Shown here one piece after another: positions 32,943 to 43,123 of a stretch of 46,342 bases of DNA; within the stretch, counting starts at the first letter, position 1; every line of letters begins with the position of its first letter. The position numbers and the translations under genes are program-made. This DNA comes from CAZYBG01 sp964645155 (GTDB taxonomy: Bacteria > Pseudomonadota > Alphaproteobacteria > Rhodobacterales > Rhodobacteraceae). The DNA lies in the NCBI GenBank assembly GCA_964645155.1, contig CAZYBG010000019.1, positions 1 through 46,342 of the forward strand. The letters are read 5' to 3'. Under the pieces are notes generated by a model. That model searched no databases. It was not told the DNA's origin and saw only the letters and a program-made list of their open reading frames with translations.

Positions 32943-33407
32943 TCAGTCGTCCTCGCCCTCGCGCAGCACCGTCCCGTCGGCGGCGACGAGGCGCCAGCGC
33001 CCCCCGCCGATCGAGAGGGTGCGGCCGAGGTCGGGGTAGTGGATGATGTCGCGCTGGACGCGGTGGCCCATGATGAGGTAGCGGCAGGGCCGGTCGGAGC
33101 GGTTGACGATCTGGTGCCCGTTCGGCACGCCCTTCGGCCAGACGCAGGCATCGCCCGGCCCGACGGGATGCTCGCCGCCCTCCTCGACCAGCACCGCCTC
33201 GCCCTCGAGCATCAGCAGGAACTCGTCCTCCTCCTCGTGCCAGTGGCGGTCGGAGGAGCGGGCGTCGGGCTCGAGCGTCTCGATATAGGCGCCGAACTGG
33301 GTGATGCCGCCGGCCTCCGACACCATCGCCTGGTCGCCGGGGCCGAGGCTGTCGAGGTCGTGCCCGCTGCGCGGCACGAAGCGGAAATCTTCCTTGCGGA
33401 TCAGCAT
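32943..33407 (-). CDS. Cupin-domain protein
   Basis: A 154-residue single-domain cupin. The metal-binding motif is HWHEEEDEFLLMLEG (HxHxxxxE), followed by the glycine-rich turn VGPGDACVWPKGVPNGHQIVN with the third His. A C-terminal strand region (YPDLGRTLSIGGGRWRLVAADG) extends the core. Related proteins are often labelled cupin or putative transcriptional factor; the activity is unknown. It overlaps the stop of the upstream YcaQ-type DNA glycosylase gene by 7 bp, so it is very likely made from the same LexA-box-controlled message. Confidence 0.85.
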   Translation of the reverse strand: MLIRKEDFRFVPRSGHDLDSLGPGDQAMVSEAGGITQFGAYIETLEPDARSSDRHWHEEEDEFLLMLEGEAVLVEEGGEHPVGPGDACVWPKGVPNGHQIVNRSDRPCRYLIMGHRVQRDIIHYPDLGRTLSIGGGRWRLVAADGTVLREGEDD

Positions 33408-34588
33408 CGGGGTCCTCGCTCTCCTGTGGTCGCGGGGTCTCCGGCGAACGTCACCGCCTCGCACCCCGCGAAGCGCGCGAAGCGGGCGAGTTCGGCGTCG
33501 AGCCTGGCCTGCCGCGCCGCGGTCCAGCGCAGCCCCGGCTCGGGCCAGAGGCGGGTGACCGTCAGCGCGCCCCGGCCGCGGTCGGCCCGGGCCTCGATCC
33601 GGCCGACGAAGCGGTCGCCCTCGAGCAGCGGAAAGACGTAGTAGCCCCAGCGCCGCCGCTCGGCCGGCACGAAGATCTCGATCCGGTAGTCGAAGCCGAA
33701 GAGGCGCATGAGCCGCGCCCGGTCGCGCACCGCCGGGTCGAAGGGGTTCAGGATCCGCAGCCGCGAGCTCGGCGCCGGCGCCGCGGCCAGCCGGACCTCG
33801 ATGTCGGGCGGCGCATGGGCGCGGGTGAGGCCGCCATCGGCGCCCTCGATCTCGACCTCGACGGTCCCCGCCGCGGCGAGCCAGCCTTTCACCTCGGCCG
33901 GGTCGCAGGCCGCCCAGAACCGCTGGATCTCGCCCGGCGAGGCGAAGCCCAGCCGGTCGAGCGCGCCGGCGCAGAGGCCGGCGACCTGCGCGGCGTCGGC
34001 GACCTCGGCGGCACGCAGCTCGGCGGGGATCACCCGCTCGGTCAGGTCGTAGTACTTGACGAAGTTCCGCCGGTGCGCGGTGGCCAGCACGCCGGTATGC
34101 CAGAGGTAGTCGAGCGCCATCTTGTGCGGGCTGCGCTGCCACATCGCGCGGGGGCCGCCCGGCCCCTCGAATGCCGCCGAAGACAGCGGCCCCTCGGCGG
34201 CGATCCGGTCGAGGATCGCCCGGCGGCCGCTCTCGTCCGGCATCGCGGCCCACCAGCCCTGGCCGTCGATCCGCGCCTTCTGGCGGCGGAACTGCCGCGT
34301 CCAGAGCGGCCAGAGCCCGACCGGCAGGACCGAGGCGTCGTGGGTGAAGTGCTCGAACACCGCGCGCGAGGCCATCAGCCGGTCGAGCATCTTCGGCCGG
34401 TAGCCGCTGTGGCGCGACCACAGGATGTGGTGATGCGCCCGCTCCACCACCGAGATCGAGTCGAGCTGGACAAGGCCGAGCCGCCCGATCGTCGCCAGCA
34501 GCCCGGCGGGGCCGGCGGGCGGCGCGGCCAGCCCGTGCTGGGCAAGCCAGAGCCGCCGCGCATCGCGATTGGTGATCCTGAGCGGCAT
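33401..34588 (-). CDS. YcaQ/AlkX-type DNA glycosylase (HTH_42 family)
   Basis: A 395-residue winged-helix protein of the HTH_42 (AlkZ/YcaQ) family, which unhooks interstrand crosslinks and removes bulky N-alkyl purines. The catalytic motif reads VQLDSISVVERAHHHILWSRH: the Gln41-Leu-Asp43 (Q-hydrophobic-D) pattern marks the AlkX/YcaQ subgroup rather than AlkZ (QxQ). A conserved EHFTHDASVLP follows at about 79. The C-terminal half carries the tandem winged-helix motifs RLFGFDYRIEIFVPAERRRWGYYVFPLLEGDRFVGRIE in part. Start at 34588 has GGGGAAG upstream; the 19 extra upstream codons would run through the operator. A perfect LexA box is 35 bp upstream. Confidence 0.88.
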   Translation of the reverse strand: MPLRITNRDARRLWLAQHGLAAPPAGPAGLLATIGRLGLVQLDSISVVERAHHHILWSRHSGYRPKMLDRLMASRAVFEHFTHDASVLPVGLWPLWTRQFRRQKARIDGQGWWAAMPDESGRRAILDRIAAEGPLSSAAFEGPGGPRAMWQRSPHKMALDYLWHTGVLATAHRRNFVKYYDLTERVIPAELRAAEVADAAQVAGLCAGALDRLGFASPGEIQRFWAACDPAEVKGWLAAAGTVEVEIEGADGGLTRAHAPPDIEVRLAAAPAPSSRLRILNPFDPAVRDRARLMRLFGFDYRIEIFVPAERRRWGYYVFPLLEGDRFVGRIEARADRGRGALTVTRLWPEPGLRWTAARQARLDAELARFARFAGCEAVTFAGDPATTGERGPRC

Positions 34589-34616
34589 CGGTCTTCCCCG
34601 CGGGCAGCCACCGCAA

Positions 34617-34645
34617 ACGCTAGAACGAAAACGGAACGGACGCAA
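34617..34645 (-). promoter_or_regulatory. Candidate promoter of the YcaQ-cupin operon with LexA box in its spacer
   Basis: Reading the minus strand, TTGCGT (34645 to 34640) and TAGCGT (34622 to 34617) are 17 bases apart. The spacer contains GTTCCGTTTTCGTTC (34637 to 34623), an exact GTTC-N7-GTTC alphaproteobacterial LexA operator. An operator filling the -35/-10 spacer is a standard repressor arrangement. The predicted start point is about 20 bases before the glycosylase ATG. Confidence 0.7.
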
Positions 34646-34660
34646 CCGCGGGCGGCGCCG

Positions 34661-38128
<3,468 letters not shown>

Positions 38129-38159
38129 GCCGGGTGAGCTAAACGCTGCGCCGCCCGTG

Positions 38160-38699
38160 TCAATCGAAAGGCACGCGGACGATGACGTTGACGTAGACGC
38201 CCCAGCCGGCGGTCAGGACGAGCGCCAGCATCCCGACGACCTGGATCCAGAACCGCGTGATGCGGATCCGCCGGCGCAGCGCCTCGCCCGCCAGCGCCTC
38301 GCGCGCGACCCGCCGGGCCAGCCGCAGCGTCAGGAGCCCGACCGGCACCAGGGGCGCCGCGATCAGCAGCACGGCCTGGGCGAACTCGATCCCGTACCAG
38401 AAGCCGAGAAGGCCGAGCGTTGTCAGGACGAAGGCGAGGAGCCCAAGGAAGACCGCGCCGCCGGCCGCGTCGAACTGCAGGATGCGGTTCGCGTTGATCC
38501 GGGCCAGCGCGTCGAGGTCGTGCTGCGCCGCGCCGCCGAGACGACGGGCCCGCACGACCATGTCGTAGGGCACGCCCATCACGAAGTGGCTGGCCGACGA
38601 CCAGACCACCGCGACGGCCATCCAGTACCAGATCGAGCTGAACGACCGCATGTCGATCACCTCGCGGAGGGTGCCCCACCAGTCGACCTGCGATCCCAT
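38160..38699 (-). CDS. Conserved membrane protein often labelled component of SufBCD complex
   Basis: A 179-residue protein with about four hydrophobic segments: FSSIWYWMAVAVVWSSASHFVMG near the N terminus, then GAVFLGLLAFVLTTLGLLGFWYG, a LLIAAPLVPVGLL segment and a C-terminal one. The opening pattern (IDMRSFSSIWYW..GVPYDMVVRARR) recurs, from memory, in Rhodobacteraceae proteins named component of SufBCD complex. I know of no experimental support for that name, and no suf genes are nearby, so the function is open. Divergent from hemB. Confidence 0.72.
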   Translation of the reverse strand: MGSQVDWWGTLREVIDMRSFSSIWYWMAVAVVWSSASHFVMGVPYDMVVRARRLGGAAQHDLDALARINANRILQFDAAGGAVFLGLLAFVLTTLGLLGFWYGIEFAQAVLLIAAPLVPVGLLTLRLARRVAREALAGEALRRRIRITRFWIQVVGMLALVLTAGWGVYVNVIVRVPFD

Positions 38700-38805
38700 C
38701 CGTCCGTCCCTGCCGCGGCGCCGGCGGTGGCGCCCCGCAGTTCCTACACTTGAGATGCGGCACGATCCATGCCACGGGAACGAAAAAGTCAGGAGAGGCA
38801 CCGAC

Positions 38806-39807
38806 ATGGCACCGATCGTCCCGCCGTTCCCCGCTGCCCGGCTGCGCCGGACGCGTGCCACGGCCGCCCTGCGCGCCCTGGTGCGCGAGCGCGAGCTCGC
38901 GGTCGGCGACCTGATCTGGCCCCTGTTCCTGCGCGACGGCGCGGGGCTGGCCGAGCCGGTGGCCTCGATGCCGGGCGTGAGCCGCCTGTCGCTCGACCGG
39001 GTCGTCGAGGCGGCGGCCGAGGCGGCGGGCCTTGGCATTCCGGCGGTGTGCCTGTTTCCCTACACCGATCCCGCGACCAAGACCGCCACCTGCGAGGAGG
39101 CGTGGAACCCCGGGAACCTGACGAACCGGGCGATCCGCGCGATCAAGGCCGAGGTGCCGGGCATCGCGGTGATGACCGACATCGCGCTCGACCCCTACAA
39201 CCTCCACGGCCATGACGGGATCGTCGTGGGCGGCGAGATCGTCAACGACGAGACGGTCGAGGCGCTGGTCAGGATGGCGCTGGCCCAGGCCGAGGCCGGG
39301 GCCGACATCCTCGGGCCGTCCGACATGATGGACGGGCGGATCGGCGCGATCCGCGCGGCTTTGGAGGGTGCGGGCCACCGTAACGTCGCGATCCTGTCCT
39401 ACGCCGCGAAATATGCCAGCGCCTTCTATGGGCCGTTCCGCGACGCGGTCGGGGCCTCGGGCGCGCTGAAGGGCGACAAGAAGACCTACCAGATGGACCC
39501 GGCCAATTCCGACGAGGCGCTGCGCTGCGTCGCCCGCGATCTGGCCGAGGGCGCCGACATGGTGATGGTGAAGCCGGGGATGCCCTGTCTCGACATCTGC
39601 CGCCGCGTGAAGGACGCCTTCGGCGCGCCGACCTTCGCCTACCAGGTGTCGGGCGAATACGCGATGATCCGGGGCGCCGCCGAGCGCGGCTGGATCAACG
39701 GCGAGGCGGCGATGTGGGAGAGCCTGTTGGCCTTCAAGCGCGCCGGCTGCGACGGGGTGCTGACCTATTTCGCACCCGAGGCGGCGCGCCGGCTGAAGGC
39801 AGGATAG
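38806..39807 (+). CDS. hemB: Delta-aminolevulinic acid dehydratase (porphobilinogen synthase)
   Basis: A 333-residue enzyme that condenses two ALA molecules to porphobilinogen in haem and bacteriochlorophyll synthesis. The two active-site lysines are Lys202 (SYAAKYASAFYGPFRDA) and Lys256 (MVMVKPGMPCLD). The zinc-binding cysteine triad of zinc enzymes is missing: the segment reads DIALDPYNLHGHDG, so this is the magnesium-dependent type usual in alphaproteobacteria. AGGAGAGG precedes the ATG. A single gene, divergent from the membrane protein and convergent with a LysR regulator. Confidence 0.97.
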   Translation: MAPIVPPFPAARLRRTRATAALRALVRERELAVGDLIWPLFLRDGAGLAEPVASMPGVSRLSLDRVVEAAAEAAGLGIPAVCLFPYTDPATKTATCEEAWNPGNLTNRAIRAIKAEVPGIAVMTDIALDPYNLHGHDGIVVGGEIVNDETVEALVRMALAQAEAGADILGPSDMMDGRIGAIRAALEGAGHRNVAILSYAAKYASAFYGPFRDAVGASGALKGDKKTYQMDPANSDEALRCVARDLAEGADMVMVKPGMPCLDICRRVKDAFGAPTFAYQVSGEYAMIRGAAERGWINGEAAMWESLLAFKRAGCDGVLTYFAPEAARRLKAG

Positions 39808-39811
39808 GCGC

Positions 39812-39836
39812 GGGTTGGGGGGGGCGGGGGTAGGGG
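39812..39836 (+). other. Potential G-quadruplex and hairpin between hemB and lysR-type gene
   Basis: The hemB strand carries four G-tracts (GGG, eight Gs, five Gs, four Gs) separated by TT, C and TA, a canonical quadruplex pattern. It is followed at 39834-39850 by a 7-bp perfect hairpin (GGGCGGA/TCCGCCC, GTG loop). The pair fills the 43-bp convergent gap, so it might pause or end transcription of hemB in place of a T-tract terminator. In such GC-rich DNA, chance occurrence is possible. Confidence 0.4.
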
Positions 39837-39850
39837 CGGAGTGTCCGCCC

Positions 39851-40771
39851 TCAGGACGGGCGGGCGGCCCCCGCGCGGGTCCAGGCGCCCTCCGACAGCG
39901 CGAGCTCGTGCCTGAGCCACGTCCGGAATGCCGCGGCCGCCGCCTTGGGCCGGCGCCTCGCCCCGCCGATCAGCCAGTAGGCGGCCGCGGTCTCGCGCCG
40001 GTCGGGGAAGGGCGCGACGAGCCGGGTGCCGTCGACCGCGTCGCCCGCCAGCGTCTCCCAGGCGAGGAACACGCCCTGGCCCGCCATCGCCGCATCGAGG
40101 CAGAGGCCGGCATCGGCATAGGTCGGGCCGTCGCCCAGCACCGCCGGCGTCAGCCCGTACGGGGCGAGCCACACGTCCCAGCCGTAGAGCGCGTCGTTCT
40201 CGCGGATCACCGGGACGCGGGCGAGGTCGGCCGCGGTCGCGAGGCGTGCGGCCAGCGCCGGGGCCGCCACCGGGAATACGCGCTGGGCGATCAGCCGCTC
40301 GGCGCGGACGTCGGGCCAGGGGCCGGTGCCGACGCGGATGCAGACGTCGACATCGTCGGTATCGGGGTTCTGCAGCACCACCGACGGCACGACCCGGATG
40401 CGGATCTCGGGGTGGCGTTCGTGGAACCCCGCGAGCCGCCAGACGAGCCACCGGCTGGCGAAGATCGGCGCCACCGACACGGTGAGGCAGGCGTCGCGCG
40501 CCGGGTCGGCGATCGCGACCGCGGCCGCGAGCTCGGCCATCCCGCGGGTCAGCCCGGGCAGCAGCTCGGTGCCGAACGGTGTCGGCTCCATGCCGCGGGC
40601 GGCGCGCCGGAACAGCGGCCGGCCGAGTACCGCCTCGGCCTTCTGGAGCCGCTGGCTGACGGCGCCCGGCGTCACCCCGAGCTCGGCGGCCGCGGCGGTG
40701 AGCGTGCCGAGCCGGCCGACCGCCTCGGCCGCGCGCAGCGCCGAAAGCGGGATTCGGTTCAGGTCCTGCAT
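39851..40771 (-). CDS. LysR-family transcriptional regulator (GcvA-like)
   Basis: A 306-residue LysR regulator. The N-terminal winged helix reads LSALRAAEAVGRLGTLTAAAAELGVTPGAVSQRLQKAEAVLG in part, and the effector-binding domain begins near residue 90 (CLTVSVAPIFASRWLVWRLAGFHERHPEIRIRV in part), the pattern of the GcvA/AmpR subgroup. The W-L-x-R-L..F..RHP motif is typical. The target is not evident: the divergent neighbour is a 55-residue ORF with a 71-bp gap, and LysR regulators often control divergent genes. Confidence 0.92.
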   Translation of the reverse strand: MQDLNRIPLSALRAAEAVGRLGTLTAAAAELGVTPGAVSQRLQKAEAVLGRPLFRRAARGMEPTPFGTELLPGLTRGMAELAAAVAIADPARDACLTVSVAPIFASRWLVWRLAGFHERHPEIRIRVVPSVVLQNPDTDDVDVCIRVGTGPWPDVRAERLIAQRVFPVAAPALAARLATAADLARVPVIRENDALYGWDVWLAPYGLTPAVLGDGPTYADAGLCLDAAMAGQGVFLAWETLAGDAVDGTRLVAPFPDRRETAAAYWLIGGARRRPKAAAAAFRTWLRHELALSEGAWTRAGAARPS

Positions 40772-40842
40772 TCAGTTTTTCTAAACCCCGGCGCGCGCGA
40801 AGTCGATACCGCCCCGCCGCGCGGGCCGCTACCTTCTGTGCC

Positions 40843-41010
40843 ATGCTGACATGGTTGAAACGTACCCTCCGGCGGAGGCCGATGCCGTCCGCCTGCGTAG
40901 CACCCGAGGCGTGGTGGCGCGACCCGCTCTCGCATCCCGCGATCCGCGCGATGACCGAGCGCGAGCGCGCCGACCTTCCCTTCCGCCCCGAGGACGTGCT
41001 CCCCGAGTGA
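40843..41010 (+). CDS. 55-residue conserved-looking small protein
   Basis: A short ORF starting ATG CTG ACA TGG and ending at TGA 41008-41010. The product is Arg- and Trp-rich at its start (LTWLKRTLRRRP), with a WWRDPLSHPAIRAMTERERA segment and a hydrophilic end (DLPFRPEDVLPE). Third codon positions are strongly G/C and the composition looks protein-like. I believe similar small proteins with a DPLSHP-x-x-x-x-M-x-x-RE-x-ADLPF pattern occur in Rhodobacterales, function unknown. There is no strong Shine-Dalgarno. Divergent from the LysR gene, and convergent with the exporter gene. Confidence 0.6.
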   Translation: MLTWLKRTLRRRPMPSACVAPEAWWRDPLSHPAIRAMTERERADLPFRPEDVLPE

Positions 41011-41049
41011 GATGCTCCCCGAGTGCGGGCGCCGCAAGAGACGGGCGCC

Positions 41050-42315
41050 TCAGCCCTCCGCCCCCGTGCCGCCCCGGTCGCGCGGCATGCCCCGCATCAG
41101 AAGCGCGCCGAGCCCGCAGCAGGCGAAGACGCCGAAGGCGAGCGGTGCCGGCGTGCCGTCGAAGGCAAGCCCGATCGGTGCGGCCACGAACACCGCGGCG
41201 ACCGTCGAGATCGCGCCGACGATCGAGGCCGCCATGCCGGCGATGTGGCCGACCGGCTCCAGCGCCAGCGCGTTGAGGTTGCCGAAGGTCAGTCCGGCCA
41301 TGAAGAACACCGAGACCGTCCACGCGATGTAGACCGGGAAGGCGAGCCAGTCGGGCCAGAGCCCGGCGACGGTGGCAAGCGCGAAGGCCAGCGCCAGCGC
41401 CGTCTGCACGACGAGCGTGGCGAAGATCACCGGACGCATCCCGAGCCGCACGACGATCTGCGAGTTGAGGAAGCTGCCGGTTCCCGAAAGCACCGCGATG
41501 ACGGCGAACCACCAGGGGAAGCTGTCGGCGCGGCCGAACGTCTGGTCGAAGATCTGCTGGGTCGAGGACAGCGTGCCGAAGAGCGCGCCGAAGCCCAGCG
41601 TCAGCACCGCGATGGCGCGCAGGATCACGCGGTTCGTGAGCACCTCGGCCACCGCCGCCCGGAGCGGCTCGGGGCGCAGCGGCCGGCGCGCCTCGGGCGG
41701 CAGCGTCTCGGGCTGGCGCAGCCAGAGCCAGCCGGCCGAGATCAGCGAGAACAGGATGAAGGCGCCGAAGATGCTGCGCCAGCCGAATCCCGCGATGATG
41801 AACGACCCGATCAGCGGCGCCACCGCGGGAACCAGCGTGAAGATCATCATTGCGAACGACACGATCCGCGCCATCTGCCGGCCCGAATAGAGGTCGCGCA
41901 CCATGGCGAGCGAGACGACGCGGGGCGCCGCGGCGCCGAGGCCCTGCAGCACCCGCGCCGCCAGCACCAGCTCCAGCGACTGCGCCACCGCGGCCAGCGC
42001 CGCGCCCGCGATGTAGAGAACCGCACCGCCGAGGATCACCCGCTTGCGGCCCAGCGCGTCCGAGATCGGGCCGGCGAGGAAGGTGCCGATCCCCATCCCC
42101 AGGACGAAGCTTGTCAGGATAAGCTGGGCGCGGTTCGGATCGGCGGGCGTGAGCTCCGAGGCGATCTGTGGCAGCGCCGGCAGCATCGCGTCGATCGAGA
42201 ACGCGATGGTGGCGAACAGCATCGCGGTCAGCGCGATGAACTCGGTCTGGCCGAGGGGCCGCGGCGCGGTGGCGACGGGGGCGTGCGCGGGCGCCTCCGC
42301 GTCGCGCGGGCTCAT
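41050..42315 (-). CDS. Bcr/CflA-family multidrug efflux MFS transporter
   Basis: A 421-residue protein with 12 hydrophobic segments. The N-terminal half has the Bcr/CflA pattern (FSIDAMLPALPQIASEL, then LGMGIGTFLAGPISDALGRKRVILGG with the MFS motif A GPISDALGRK), and the second half continues with the paired repeats. Relatives export bicyclomycin, sulfonamides or other small molecules by proton antiport. The start overlaps the stop of the upstream DsbA/FrnE-like gene by 4 bp, so they are co-translated. Confidence 0.9.
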   Translation of the reverse strand: MSPRDAEAPAHAPVATAPRPLGQTEFIALTAMLFATIAFSIDAMLPALPQIASELTPADPNRAQLILTSFVLGMGIGTFLAGPISDALGRKRVILGGAVLYIAGAALAAVAQSLELVLAARVLQGLGAAAPRVVSLAMVRDLYSGRQMARIVSFAMMIFTLVPAVAPLIGSFIIAGFGWRSIFGAFILFSLISAGWLWLRQPETLPPEARRPLRPEPLRAAVAEVLTNRVILRAIAVLTLGFGALFGTLSSTQQIFDQTFGRADSFPWWFAVIAVLSGTGSFLNSQIVVRLGMRPVIFATLVVQTALALAFALATVAGLWPDWLAFPVYIAWTVSVFFMAGLTFGNLNALALEPVGHIAGMAASIVGAISTVAAVFVAAPIGLAFDGTPAPLAFGVFACCGLGALLMRGMPRDRGGTGAEG

Positions 42316-42959
42316 CGCCCGGGCTCCAGCTGCCCTGCGATCTCGTCGATCAGCTGAACCCACAGCGCCGGCGGCTGCGCGCCCGGCACGACATGGCTGT
42401 TGGCGATGATGAAGGTCGGCACGCCGGACACGCCGCGCCCGCGCGCATGGGCGTCGCGGGCGCGGATGTCGTCGGCATCGGCGTCGCTGGCCAGCAGCCG
42501 GCGGACGATCGCGGCGTCGAGCCCCGCGGCATCGGCGATGTCGGCCAGCGTGTCGTGGTCGCCGATGTCGCGGCCCTCCTGCCAGTAGGCGCGGAACAGG
42601 GCGGCGACGACCGGCATCTGCCGCCCTTCGAGCCCGGCCCAGTGGATCAGCCGGTGCGCATCGAGCGTGTTCGGGATGCGCGGGATGGAACCCCAGTCGA
42701 TCTCGATGCCCGCCTCGCGCGCGGCCTCGTCGATCCGGGCGTAGACCTCGGCCGCGTTCGCCCGGCCGCCGAACTTGGCTTCGAGATAGGCGGCACGGTC
42801 CATGCCCGCGGCCGGCATGTCGGGGTTCAGCTGGAACGGGTGCCACTCGATCTCGAAGCGGTGGTCCGGCCGGCTCTCCAGCGCCCGGTCGAGCCGCGCC
42901 TTGCCGATCATGCACCAGGGGCAGACCGGGTCCGAGAGGATGTCGAGCTTGACCATCAT
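42312..42959 (-). CDS. DsbA-superfamily (FrnE-like) oxidoreductase
   Basis: A 215-residue protein of the DsbA/FrnE group. The thioredoxin-fold active site is SDPVCPWCMIGK (Cys13-Pro-Trp-Cys16) right at the N terminus with no signal peptide, so it is cytoplasmic. The cis-Pro segment GVSGVPTFIIAN and a helical insertion (NPDMPAAGMDR..YLEAKFGG) match FrnE, proposed to handle oxidative stress or polyketide chemistry. A GST-like isomerase role is an alternative. Two ATGs in tandem; I use the first because AAGGAA lies just before it. Follows dddP by 164 bp (with one 7-bp GC hairpin at 42985-43001) and overlaps the exporter gene by 4 bp. Confidence 0.86.
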   Translation of the reverse strand: MMVKLDILSDPVCPWCMIGKARLDRALESRPDHRFEIEWHPFQLNPDMPAAGMDRAAYLEAKFGGRANAAEVYARIDEAAREAGIEIDWGSIPRIPNTLDAHRLIHWAGLEGRQMPVVAALFRAYWQEGRDIGDHDTLADIADAAGLDAAIVRRLLASDADADDIRARDAHARGRGVSGVPTFIIANSHVVPGAQPPALWVQLIDEIAGQLEPGR

Positions 42960-43123
42960 GGTTCCTTTCGGCGCGCCCCCGGAACCGCGCGGAACGCGCG
43001 GCGGCGGGTCCTGCCGGTGGCGGTGCGGAGCGGGGCGGCGGATTGCGCGCCCGGAGTCGTCGGCATGGGTTCTAGCGCGCCCGCCCGGCGGGAGCAAACG
43101 CCCCGGCCGCGGGTCCGGGTCCC

